A stretch of 64,000 nt of DNA from Planctomycetaceae bacterium (GTDB lineage: Bacteria; Planctomycetota; UBA1135; GCA-002686595): positions 1-64,000 of the forward strand of contig WGMC01000040.1 of NCBI GenBank assembly GCA_016125265.1, written 5' to 3'. This document shows positions 1 to 9,933 of this stretch, in pieces. The position numbers were made by a program, and so were the translations under genes. Position 1 is the first letter of the stretch; each line of letters begins with the position of its first letter. The notes under the pieces are model-generated. The model saw only the letters and a list, made by a program, of their open reading frames with translations, ran no database searches and was not told the DNA's origin.

Positions 1-1
1 C

Positions 2-385
2 GGCGAGAACCTCGAGGACAAGCAGAAGACCGATCTCCTGCGCCTGCGCGCGCGCATCGCCGTCGCGGAGGGATCTGGCGACGAAGAGGCGCGTCTGCTC
101 GAGGAGATCGTCGCGCTCGACCCGCTCGACGGGGACGCGCTCATCCTGCTGGGCCAACACGCGGCCCGGAACGAGCAGGTCGAGAAGGCGATCTTCTACT
201 ACGAACGCGCCGCCGCCCTCGAGGACTTCGAAGCCGACGCCAAGGTGCGCCACGCACAACTGCTCGTAGGCGAACGCCGCTACCAGGAAGCGCTCCCGCT
301 GCTGCGCCGCGCCCAAGTGCTGAAGCCGCGCGAAAACATCCAGAAGTACCTGGAACAAGTCGAACGCATCGCGGGCAGCCGCTGA
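2..385 (+). CDS. TPR-repeat protein, C-terminal part only
   Basis: Open from the window edge in the frame beginning at base 2 to a TGA at 383-385. About 127 residues are visible, alpha-helical in character, with tetratricopeptide-like periodicity (pattern around LLxxIVALDPLDGDALILLG, then AIFYYERAAALEDF, then YQEALPLLRRAQVLKP). TPR arrays are protein-binding scaffolds, and the partner cannot be read from this fragment. The start lies outside the window. It converges on the next gene, with a small hairpin between the two stops. Confidence 0.75.
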   Translation, partial: GENLEDKQKTDLLRLRARIAVAEGSGDEEARLLEEIVALDPLDGDALILLGQHAARNEQVEKAIFYYERAAALEDFEADAKVRHAQLLVGERRYQEALPLLRRAQVLKPRENIQKYLEQVERIAGSR

Positions 386-386
386 T

Positions 387-415
387 CCACGCGCCCCCTA
401 GGGTGATCAGCGTGG
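387..415. terminator. Hairpin between convergent genes
   Basis: CCACGC at 387-392 pairs with GCGTGG at 410-415. The loop itself contains the self-complementary CCCTAGGG. It sits at the 3' ends of two convergent genes and overlaps the second stop codon. There is no T-run on either strand, so it may be a bidirectional terminator or only a 3'-end stabiliser. Confidence 0.35.
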
Positions 416-1042
416 GCGCGGTTTGTTCGCGCGTGCGTCCTCGAGGGCCCGCAGGGCCTGCTCGGGGAATCCTTCGACTTCCATGCGCGAAAACTCGAGC
501 CGCGCCGCGTCCGGGCGGGTCAAGCTCAGGCTGTCCCCGTCGAGCAGCACCTCGAACTCGCGCGGCTGGAACGCGGGCTCGAACGTCATGGGGCCGACGA
601 GGTCGGAGTGGCCGATGACGGTCGCGGTGGAGAGGCGGAGTTGCTCGTCGATGCGCCAGTAGTGGATGCCCGCCTGCACGTAGAAGTCGGGCCCGGACGC
701 GAACGGGCGCAGCGTGCGGATGTGGATCTGGATCGACAGGGTGCCGGGCGCGAAGAGCGCCGCTCCCACCACGTCGCCGTCGGCGATGGGTTGCTCCGGA
801 TGCACGAATCGCTCGAGGCGCCACGTGCCGAGCAGGCCCTGCTCCAGCGTCTTGCGCTGGGACGGCCGGACTCCGAGCACGCCGATGGGCGTGTCCGGGT
901 CCTGCTCGGCCGGTTCGGGTTCGGGCCGCGGCGGGGGTGCTGGACTCGGGTCCTGGGCGCCGAGCCACGTGGCGAAGAGGGTGCCGGCGAGGGCCACCAC
1001 GAGACCGCCCGTGGTGCGGGTGAGAAGGGGTTGCGGACGCAT
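407..1042 (-). CDS. Secreted lipocalin-like hypothetical protein
   Basis: About 211 residues from the ATG at 1042, chosen over an upstream in-frame ATG at 1111 because it gives a normal N-terminus: a basic stretch, then a hydrophobic segment (GLVVALAGTLFATWLGA) that reads as a signal peptide ending near AQD. A Pro/Glu-rich linker follows, then a compact region containing LLGTWRLERFVHPE, resembling the GxW strand of lipocalin-like beta barrels. No enzyme motif is visible. It is divergent from the cation transporter, with about 115 bases between the starts. Function is unknown; the lipocalin resemblance is weak pattern matching. Confidence 0.6.
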   Translation of the reverse strand: MRPQPLLTRTTGGLVVALAGTLFATWLGAQDPSPAPPPRPEPEPAEQDPDTPIGVLGVRPSQRKTLEQGLLGTWRLERFVHPEQPIADGDVVGAALFAPGTLSIQIHIRTLRPFASGPDFYVQAGIHYWRIDEQLRLSTATVIGHSDLVGPMTFEPAFQPREFEVLLDGDSLSLTRPDAARLEFSRMEVEGFPEQALRALEDARANKPRPR

Positions 1043-1158
1043 GGGGCGATGGGGCCGGCCGGGAGAGCTCGATCCAGGGTAGCGGAGGCGGCCTGCGCCC
1101 GGGTCCGCCAACCCGGCCGCGGGCGCCGCGCCTTTAGAATCCTCGGTCGTCCGCGCCC

Positions 1159-2103
1159 ATGGAAGCTCCGCTGCATCCCGCTCCCGCCCCGCACCTCGCC
1201 ACGGGGGTCTTCCGGCGCAGCCTCTGGACGAAGGGCGCGATGGCCATCCTCAAGGTCAGCGTTGGCCTTTGGTCGGGGTCGAAGGCATTGACGGCCGACG
1301 GTTTCAACTCGCTCGCCGACGTCGCCACGAACGGGGGAGCCTGGATCGGGTTCCACATGGCCCAGTCGCCGGCGGACGACGACCACCACTACGGACACGG
1401 GGGGTTCGAGGCCCTGGCCGCCCTGGCCCTAGGGGTGCTCGTCTTGGGCGGCGCCGTGGCGCTCTTGTGGGATGCCATCGTGCACCCGGTGCCCGAGCTG
1501 GCGGGCAGCGACGTGTACTTCGTCGTCGGAGCCGCGGCCCTCTCCATCGCCGCCAACCTGTGGCTGGCGCGCATCACGGAAGCCGCCGGCCGGGCGCTGC
1601 AGAGTCCCACCCTGATGGCCCTGGCCCGCGACAACCGCTCCGACGTGCTGTCCAGTGGCCTGGTGGTCATCGGCGCCGGGGCCAATGCCGCCGGCGCCTC
1701 GTGGGCCGAACCGGTCGCAGCCGGCCTGATCGCGGCGATGATCGCGGCCATGGGCCTGCGCAGCGCCCGGGAGGGCCTGGACATCCTCCTCGATCGGGTG
1801 TCCGACAAGGGCCTGCGGGACCGTATCGCCGAGGCCGCCCGGCCGGTGGCGGGTGTGCGCGCGGTGCACAACGTGCGTGTGCACCCCCTCGGCCGTGAAC
1901 AGCGAGTAGACCTCGATGTAGCCGTGGACCCACACAGCACCGTGGCCCAGGCCCACCTGGTCGCGCGCCGGGTGGAGGCGGCCATCGTCGCGGTGGAGCC
2001 CTCCGTGTTGGCCGTGCACGTGGGTCTCCTGCCCGACGGAATCCATCCCGAACAGGCCCCTGGCTCGCCCGCGGAGCCCCAAGGCCGTACACCAGCACCA
2101 TGA
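1159..2103 (+). CDS. Cation diffusion facilitator (CDF) family transporter
   Basis: A 314-residue inner-membrane metal/proton antiporter with the CDF arrangement of six membrane segments followed by a cytoplasmic C-terminal domain with a conserved VHNVRVHPLG strand. The family metal site falls at N50 and D54 in TM2 (DGFNSLAD) and D158 and D162 in TM5 (DNRSD), an N-D-D-D set. The HHYGHG motif after TM2 is typical. In characterised CDFs, H/D-D-H-D sites favour Zn and N-D-D-D sites favour Mn, so Mn(II) export is inferred. The gene overlaps the following dsbD-like gene by ATGA, so the two are probably co-translated. Confidence 0.9.
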   Translation: MEAPLHPAPAPHLATGVFRRSLWTKGAMAILKVSVGLWSGSKALTADGFNSLADVATNGGAWIGFHMAQSPADDDHHYGHGGFEALAALALGVLVLGGAVALLWDAIVHPVPELAGSDVYFVVGAAALSIAANLWLARITEAAGRALQSPTLMALARDNRSDVLSSGLVVIGAGANAAGASWAEPVAAGLIAAMIAAMGLRSAREGLDILLDRVSDKGLRDRIAEAARPVAGVRAVHNVRVHPLGREQRVDLDVAVDPHSTVAQAHLVARRVEAAIVAVEPSVLAVHVGLLPDGIHPEQAPGSPAEPQGRTPAP

Positions 2104-4022
2104 GCGCCCGACCTATGCCCACCTTCGCCACCGCCAAAGCCCTGCACTGGGTCCTGACCCTGGCCCTACTCCTCGTCGGCGCTGGCCCCGGCGCCGCGCA
2201 GGGGTTTGGATTTGGCGCCAGCAACTACGCCGAGACTGAGCTCTTCGCGCGCGTGCAGGGCGAACAGGTGCAGCTCGTGTTCCAGGTAACGATCGAGGAC
2301 CTCTGGCACCTCTACCACGACGACCTGGGGCCGGAGGACGCGGTCGGTCTGCCGACGGAGGTGGCGATCGACGCGGAGGGGGCGAGCTTTGGCCCCGTGC
2401 GTTTCCCCGAGCCCAAACGCTTCGCGCAAACGGGCATGGGCGACGGCGGCCGGGACACGTGGATCAACGGGCACGAGGGCCGGATCGAGTTGTACGCCCT
2501 CGGACGCATCCTCGACCCGGCGGCATTCGATCTGGCCGGACTGACGGCCTCGATGAAGGGCCTGACTTGCAAGGACGACGACTCCTGCGTGCCCTACCGC
2601 CAGGAGCTCGAGGTGTCCGGCCCCGGGCCCGACGCGCTGTTTGCGAACTTCCCCGCGGACCTCTCCGCGGAAGCTGACGTCAGGCGCGACGGGGAGAGCA
2701 CAACCCCCCCAGCCGCCGAACTGCCCGCCGGTGTATCCGGCGACGTGGACTACAGCGCCGTCACCTTCCCCGACTTCCGCCCGCGCGAAAGTGTGGGCGA
2801 CACGGGGGCTCCGGTCGAGCGCGGCCTCCTCGTCTGGTTGCTTCTGGCGTTCATCGCCGGCGCGATCCTCAACGTGATGCCGTGTGTGTTGCCGGTGATC
2901 TCGATCAAGGTGCTGTCGTTCGTGCAGCAGGCCGGCGAGGACAAACGACGTGTCCTGCACCTCGGCCTGTCCTTCGCGACCGGCATTCTGGTGGTCTTCT
3001 GGGCGCTCGCCATCGCGGCCATCGTGGCCGGGCAATCCTGGGGGCAGCAGTTCCAGAGCGAAACATTCTTGATCTCCACCATCGCGGTGGTGTTTGCGTT
3101 CTCGCTGTCGATGTTCGGCGTTTACGAGCTGGGTGTGCCGGCCGGCGTCGGCGCACTGGCGGGCATGCGCCGCGAGGGTCTTGCCGACGCGTTCTTCAAA
3201 GGCATGCTGGCGACGCTGCTCGCCACGCCGTGCAGCGGGCCTTTCCTCGGCAGCACACTGACCTGGGCGCTGAAGCAGCCGCCCCTCGTCATCTTCGCGA
3301 TCTTCACGGCCCTCGGCCTGGGCATGGCCGTGCCGTACGTGATCCTGACGGCGCAACCGCGACTCCTGAAGAAGCTGCCCAAGCCGGGCCCGTGGATGGA
3401 CACGTTCAAGCAGGCCATGGGCTTCGTGCTGCTCGCCACGATCCTCTACCTGATGATCAGCCTGCGGCAGGACCTCTTGCTGTTCGCGGTCACGTTTCTC
3501 GTGTTCGTGGCGCTCGGCTGCTGGTGGTACGGGCGCTTCGCGACGTTCGAGAAGACCACTCCGCACCGCATGGCCCACCTGGCCGTGGCGCTCTTGATCG
3601 CTGTCGGCGGCGCGCGCTTTGCGTTTGTCGAGTTTCCCAGCGTCTTCGAGAACGAGTCCGAGGGGTGGGTCGCGTTCGAACCCGACGCGTTCCAGCGCCA
3701 CCTCGACGAGGGCCGCCCGGTCTTCGTCGACTTCACCGCCGACTGGTGTGTCAACTGCAAGGTCAACGAGAAGTTCGTCTTCGACTCCGAGGCCGTGCGC
3801 GAGGTGATGCGCGAACGCGGTGTGGTCGCGATGAAGGCCGACACGACCCAGTCCACGCCCTACACCGCCATGCTGGCGCGTTTCATGGAGCAATTGGGCG
3901 GGCGTTCGATTCCGTTCCTCGCGGTGTTCGATCCGACCCGACCCGAAGAGCCGATCATCAAACACTCCATCGTCACCCAGGAGATGATGATCGAAGTGTT
4001 CGGGTCGCTGCCGAAACCTTGA
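2100..4022 (+). CDS. dsbD: DsbD-like thiol:disulfide interchange protein
   Basis: A 640-residue membrane protein that should carry electrons from cytoplasmic thioredoxin to periplasmic disulfide enzymes. Three DsbD parts are visible in order. A signal segment (residues 13-34) leads into a periplasmic DsbC-binding-type domain with Cys157 and Cys163. A multi-helix core follows with the redox Cys pair in NVMPCVLPV (Cys262) and TPCSGPF. A C-terminal thioredoxin domain has the active site CVNC at 550-553. The length matches the family (about 570-640). An alternative ATG lies five codons in. Translational coupling to the CDF gene suggests a shared transcript, without showing a shared role. Confidence 0.93.
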   Translation: MSARPMPTFATAKALHWVLTLALLLVGAGPGAAQGFGFGASNYAETELFARVQGEQVQLVFQVTIEDLWHLYHDDLGPEDAVGLPTEVAIDAEGASFGPVRFPEPKRFAQTGMGDGGRDTWINGHEGRIELYALGRILDPAAFDLAGLTASMKGLTCKDDDSCVPYRQELEVSGPGPDALFANFPADLSAEADVRRDGESTTPPAAELPAGVSGDVDYSAVTFPDFRPRESVGDTGAPVERGLLVWLLLAFIAGAILNVMPCVLPVISIKVLSFVQQAGEDKRRVLHLGLSFATGILVVFWALAIAAIVAGQSWGQQFQSETFLISTIAVVFAFSLSMFGVYELGVPAGVGALAGMRREGLADAFFKGMLATLLATPCSGPFLGSTLTWALKQPPLVIFAIFTALGLGMAVPYVILTAQPRLLKKLPKPGPWMDTFKQAMGFVLLATILYLMISLRQDLLLFAVTFLVFVALGCWWYGRFATFEKTTPHRMAHLAVALLIAVGGARFAFVEFPSVFENESEGWVAFEPDAFQRHLDEGRPVFVDFTADWCVNCKVNEKFVFDSEAVREVMRERGVVAMKADTTQSTPYTAMLARFMEQLGGRSIPFLAVFDPTRPEEPIIKHSIVTQEMMIEVFGSLPKP

Positions 4023-4029
4023 GCCGGTA

Positions 4030-4063
4030 GTCCACGCGGTTCGTTGTCCGAATCACCGCGGAC
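4030..4063. terminator. Hairpin after dsbD-like gene
   Basis: GTCC plus CGCGGT (4030-4040) pairs with ACCGCG plus GAC (4055-4063) around a short loop, immediately after the dsbD stop and overlapping the 3' end of the opposing pseudogene. No poly-T follows. Confidence 0.35.
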
Positions 4064-4978
4064 TCGACCGCCCGTCCACGGTGTCCGCGAGGCTCTGCAC
4101 GCTGCTGCCTCGGACGCGCAGCGAACGCAGATGCACCGACCCGTCGTCCCCTCGCTGCACCAGCCATGGGTCGTCGAGCATGCGGTAGCGCGGCAGGTAC
4201 ACCACCCTGCGCTGCACCCCCGGTTCCAGTTCGATGGGAAAGCTCGCGGGCAGCGCCGCCTCGACACCCCAGTTGCGCTGGCGATACTGCACTCCGCCAG
4301 GGGCCCGGCGAGGCTGGGACGGTGCATCGTCGGGCTCGAGTCGAAGAGGGAGTGCGCCACGTAGTACTCGAGCACCAGCGCGGGCCGCGCATCGAGGACG
4401 GCGGCCTCGTCGAACACCGCCTCCTGGCGCGCGTGCCGATGAGCAAACGGTTCCGCCAACACGTCGAGCGAGAACTCGGCGAAAGAATCGTGCTACACGA
4501 ACGCGGACAGTTCGTCTGGCCCCACTCCCACAAGTTCGCGGCTGCAGTTCGGCCCCACACGCGCTGGCCCGACGATGTCGGAGGGCAGCGGCGGCACGTA
4601 CACCACGCGCCGCGCCGGTTGGTCGACCCGCCCATCGAGATGCAGTCGACCGGCCCAGTTGTCGCGGAGGGCGCCGCCGGGCTGGAGCCGCACCCGGTCG
4701 GGATCCACGGGCGTGAGCGTGGGGAACGTCGGAACGAGCGTGCGCTGCAACGCGATCGCGGCGTGGGCTGCGGCCCGTGGCGTCCAGTGGGTGCCCATCG
4801 GGTAGTAGCTGAGGTCGTCGCCGGCATCGACGTTGCGCTCTTCCAGCAACACGTCTTCTTGGTCCCTCACCGGAAGTCCGGCCTCCGCCATCGCATCGAC
4901 GAAGCGCCGCAGCCACGATGGACCCCGCGGTGCGAACCAACTCGGCAAGCGATCGGGGTAGGTGGCTGGAAGCCGCGA
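4053..4978 (-). pseudogene. Broken AlgJ/AlgX-like SGNH acyltransferase remnant
   Basis: In intact form this family is the periplasmic partner of AlgI-type O-acetyltransferases. The recognisable part begins near 4970 (YPDRLPSWFAPRG), continues through PMGTHWTPRAA, a hallmark of the AlgJ/AlgX SGNH-like domain, and reads to a TAG at 4493-4495. The same frame then resumes directly with HDSFAEFSLDV, the conserved HDSF block, and runs to about 4345. There the coding signal moves to another frame, which continues (NWGVEAALPASF) to the stop at 4053. The N-terminal third expected for the family is absent, and the gene runs straight into the 3' end of the algI-like gene. The lesions are one nonsense codon, one frameshift and one 5' deletion. 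Confidence 0.8.
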
Positions 4979-6389
4979 CCTCGGCCATCACCCAGACCAA
5001 CAGTCCGAGCAGCACGAGCGAACGCAGACCGTCGAGGAGCGTCTGGGCCGCGCGCCCGCTCCATCGGACCGCCAACGCGGGTTCCACACGCGCGCGCAGC
5101 GTGCGCGCCAGCGGCGCGACGGTCAGCAGCGCGAGCAAGAGAGCGGGCAGCAGCGACGGGGACCAGAACGATGCCATGGCAACACCCGCGCTTGCCTCCC
5201 CGTAGGGGACGAAGAGCCGCGTGGCGAACTGCGTTGCGTGTTCCAGGTCACGCGCGCGGAAGAGCACCCAGCCGAGCATCACGAGCACCAATGTCGTCGC
5301 CCAGCCGATGCCGCCGAGCAGCCATCCGCGGCGCGTCAACGCAAATCGTCGCTCGACCACCAGCCAAAGGCCGTGCCAAGCTCCCCACACAAGGAAGTTC
5401 CACGCCGCGCCGTGCCACAGGCCGCACAAGAGGAACACCGTGACCAGGTGGATCGCAGTCCGCGCGCCGCCGCGTCGGTTGCCGCCCAGGGGTATGTAGA
5501 CGTAGTCGCGGAACCACGTCGATAGGGACACGTGCCAGCGGCGCCAGAACTCGGTGATGCTGCGCGACATGTAGGGGTGCAGGAAGTTCTCCGGGAAGCG
5601 AAACCCGAAAACTCGCCCGAGTCCGATCGCCATGTCGGAGTAGCCCTAGAAGTCGAAGTAGATCTGCAGCGTGTAACAGACCAGTCCGAACCACGCGGCA
5701 CCAGTGGTCAGGTCCGCGGCTTCGAGGGCGAAGATGCGGTCCGCGGGAACGGCCAGACTGTCGGCGACCAACACCTTCTTCGCCAGTCCCACGGCGAAGC
5801 GTGTGAGCCCAAGCGATGCTTCGTGCACGTCGAATCGGCGCGAGAGAAGGTCGCGGCGCACGTCCACGTATCGCACGATCGGCCCCGCCACCAGTTGGGG
5901 GAAGAGCGACACGTACAGCAGGAAACGCGAGAAGCTCCGCTCCTTCGGGACTCGGCCAGCGCCCACATCTGCCACGTAGGACAAGATCTGGAAGGTGAAG
6001 AACGAAACGCCGATCGGCAGGCCCAGCTCTGGACCCAGCGGCCATTGCAGTGCGTCGAATCCCAACCCGTCGGCCAGGGAGAGCCAACCGTCCCAGGCCC
6101 ACGTCGAATACTTGAAGGCGAGCAGTGGAGCGAGTACGAGCGCCGCGCCCAAGCCTGTGCGCAGGCGCCGGGTGCGCACGTCATCTGCGCTCGCGGCCCA
6201 GTTGCCACACAGCCATCCCACGAGACTGGAGCCCACCAACACCGCGACGAGGGACTGTTCGCCAAACGCGTAGAAGGCCAGCGACGCGACCAGCAGCCAG
6301 GTCGCGCGAAGTGCCCGGGGCAGAACGGCGTAGCCGAGGAGCACCGCCGGCAGGAACAGATAGAGAAACGTCGGCGAGCTGAAGACCAC
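4961..6389 (-). pseudogene. Interrupted AlgI-like MBOAT O-acyltransferase
   Basis: Reads from a GTG at 6389 as a multi-pass membrane protein of the MBOAT family (AlgI/PatA type), which moves acetyl groups across the membrane for polysaccharide acetylation. The family block YFDFSGYSDMAIGLG is interrupted: the codon expected for Ser is TAG at 5646-5648, and the frame continues perfectly on the other side. The downstream part keeps the catalytic-His block GLWHGAAWNF and the SITEFWRRWHVSLS signature. The protein loses its last residues where a deletion has joined it to the algJ-like remnant near 4970. Without readthrough, only 247 N-terminal residues would be made. Confidence 0.85.
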
Positions 6390-6477
6390 GCGCCCGCCAG
6401 CCTAACGTCGATGTCGCGGGCGGGCAGCTTCCTTCCCCGCCTCGGCGTTCACAGCGTGTCGGGAGACTGAACGCCCG

Positions 6478-8676
<2,199 letters not shown>

Positions 8677-8685
8677 CGCGGGGGC

Positions 8686-8913
8686 TCAGGTCGGCTCGAC
8701 CTGGACCAGCGCGGCTTCGCTCGTGCGCAGGGTCAACCGGCAGCGGCGCACTTCCAGTTCCAAGAGCCCGCCGACCGGCACGCGGCGCACCACTCGGAGG
8801 GAGGTGCCAGGCACGAGCCCCAACTCCAGGAGGCGCCGACGGAAGCCGGCCTCGCCGCCTAGGTCGACCAGGCGGCAGGTGGCGCCGGTCAGGATGTCGC
8901 CGAGGTAGGTCAT
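8686..8913 (-). CDS. feoA: Ferrous iron transport protein A
   Basis: A 75-residue SH3-like FeoA protein that assists FeoB at the cytoplasmic face. Visible hallmarks are the opening LGDILTGATCRLVDLGG, the central RRRLLELGLVPGTSLRVV and the closing strand LTLRTSEAALVQVE. It is the first gene of a feoAB operon. Its ATG lies 38 bases downstream of a palindrome that resembles a GC-shifted Fur box. Confidence 0.95.
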   Translation of the reverse strand: MTYLGDILTGATCRLVDLGGEAGFRRRLLELGLVPGTSLRVVRRVPVGGLLELEVRRCRLTLRTSEAALVQVEPT

Positions 8914-8951
8914 GGGTGCTTCTTGGGATCGGAGCTGGCCGCGGTCGCGCT

Positions 8952-8966
8952 TGAGAACCAGTCTCA
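8952..8966. promoter_or_regulatory. Fur-box-like palindrome upstream of feoAB
   Basis: TGAGAACCAGTCTCA has perfect TGAGA/TCTCA arms and keeps 10 of 14 defined positions of the 7-1-7 Fur consensus (TGATAAT-N-ATTATCA). Its location, 38 bases before the feoA start in the divergent feoA/rpiA spacer, is what a Fur-type iron repressor site would have. No binding evidence exists here. Confidence 0.45.
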
Positions 8967-9075
8967 GGATCCCAGGTTGTAGCGCGGGGGGGCGACGCGC
9001 ACAAGCGGTCCCGCGGCGCGCTTGTGGTCGCCGGGGGGGGCGGAGAGAATCCGAGCCGCCCCCCTGGGGCTCCCC

Positions 9076-9768
9076 ATGAACCACGCAAAACAGTCCGCCG
9101 GCCGGCTGGCGGCCACTTGGATCGAGCCCGGCATGGTCCTCGGCCTCGGCACCGGCTCCACCGTGCGCTACTTCCTCGAGGCCCTCGGCGAACGGGCCCA
9201 GAAGGAAGGCCTGCGCGTGCGGGGGGTGCCGACCTCCCTGGACACCGAGCAGCGCGCGAGGGCCCTGGGGTTCGAGTTGTTGGACCTGGAGGCCGTTTCT
9301 AGCCTGGACCTTACGGTCGACGGCGCGGACGAGGTGGACCCTGCCCTCGACCTGATCAAGGGCGGCGGCGGGGCGCTGCTGCGCGAGAAGGTCGTGGCGT
9401 CCATCAGCCGCCGGCTGGTCATCCTCGTCGACGCGACCAAGTGTGTGGAGCGCCTCGGCAGCACCTTCCATCTGCCCGTCGAAGTCGTCGCGTTCGCCGT
9501 GCCGGTCGTGCGCAGGCGGCTCGAATCGCTCGGGGCCGCTGTGCGGCTGCGCGGGGCCGGCCCCGGCGGGACGAGCGACTACCGCACGGACAACGGCAAT
9601 CCGATCCTGGACGCGGTGTTCCCGAACGGCATCGCCGACGCCGCCCAACTCGAACGGGACCTCGCGCTGCAGCCGGGTGTGGTCGAATCCGGGCTGTTCG
9701 TCGGCCTCTGCCACGACCTCTTGGTGGGCCACGAACACGGGCAGGTCGAGCACCGCCAGCGCGACTGA
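9076..9768 (+). CDS. rpiA: Ribose-5-phosphate isomerase A
   Basis: A 230-residue cytosolic enzyme interconverting ribose-5-phosphate and ribulose-5-phosphate. It has the phosphate loop GLGTGST (23-29), the acidic motif DGADEVD (82-88) and the catalytic block KGGGGALLREK (95-105), with E104 matching the general base. The start is placed at the ATG of MNHAKQSAG; an upstream in-frame ATG would add 18 residues with no family counterpart. It stands alone between the feo genes and the flagellar block, and a GC hairpin followed by TTT lies downstream. Confidence 0.96.
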   Translation: MNHAKQSAGRLAATWIEPGMVLGLGTGSTVRYFLEALGERAQKEGLRVRGVPTSLDTEQRARALGFELLDLEAVSSLDLTVDGADEVDPALDLIKGGGGALLREKVVASISRRLVILVDATKCVERLGSTFHLPVEVVAFAVPVVRRRLESLGAAVRLRGAGPGGTSDYRTDNGNPILDAVFPNGIADAAQLERDLALQPGVVESGLFVGLCHDLLVGHEHGQVEHRQRD

Positions 9769-9776
9769 CGGTCCCT

Positions 9777-9832
9777 GGGAAGGCCCTTCCCGCTGCGAAG
9801 TCCTTGCCGCAGCGCCTCGGGAAATCCGTTCC
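9777..9832. promoter_or_regulatory. Two GGAA-N5-TTCC palindromes, candidate activator sites
   Basis: Site 1 at 9777-9791 is a perfect 15-bp palindrome (GGGAAGGCCCTTCCC). Site 2 at 9820-9832 is GGAAATCCGTTCC. Their centres are 42 bp apart, about four helical turns, and they lie about 75-130 bp upstream of the sigma-54-type element before fliK. That is the normal distance for NtrC-family enhancer sites. A similar pair precedes flgF. Confidence 0.4.
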
Positions 9833-9869
9833 GTCGGGCGCGGGCGCCGGGACGTGCACGGCGGCCCCG

Positions 9870-9901
9870 GGGGCCCCAATCGCCCGTTTCGGGGCCCCTT
9901 T
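9870..9901 (+). terminator. Probable terminator after rpiA
   Basis: GGGGCCCC at 9870-9877 and again at 9891-9898 can form an 8-bp stem around a 13-base loop, followed by TTT. It lies between rpiA and the fliK promoter element. Confidence 0.45.
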
Positions 9902-9905
9902 GGGC

Positions 9906-9922
9906 TTGGCATCCGGCGTGCT
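9906..9922 (+). promoter_or_regulatory. Sigma-54-type promoter before fliK
   Basis: TTGGCATCCGGCGTGCT carries the invariant GG (9908-9909) and GC (9920-9921) separated by exactly 10 bases, and the TGGCA and TGCT halves of the -24/-12 consensus. Transcription would be expected to begin about 12 bases later, at about 9933, directly at the ATG of fliK. The same element, with one base different, precedes flgF at the same distance. Confidence 0.6.
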
Positions 9923-9933
9923 CCCTGGCTCGC

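Noticed and set aside
141-968. Long antisense open frames across many genes
   Set aside because: In this GC-rich DNA most alternative frames stay open; these translate to Arg/Pro/Ala-rich sequence without motifs and overlap well-supported genes.
4493-5648. Amber codon reassignment or programmed readthrough as a general feature
   Set aside because: TAG ends at least three intact genes (40731-40733, 44007-44009, 44084-44086), and the same locus also has a frameshift and a deletion, so ordinary pseudogene decay is the simpler explanation.
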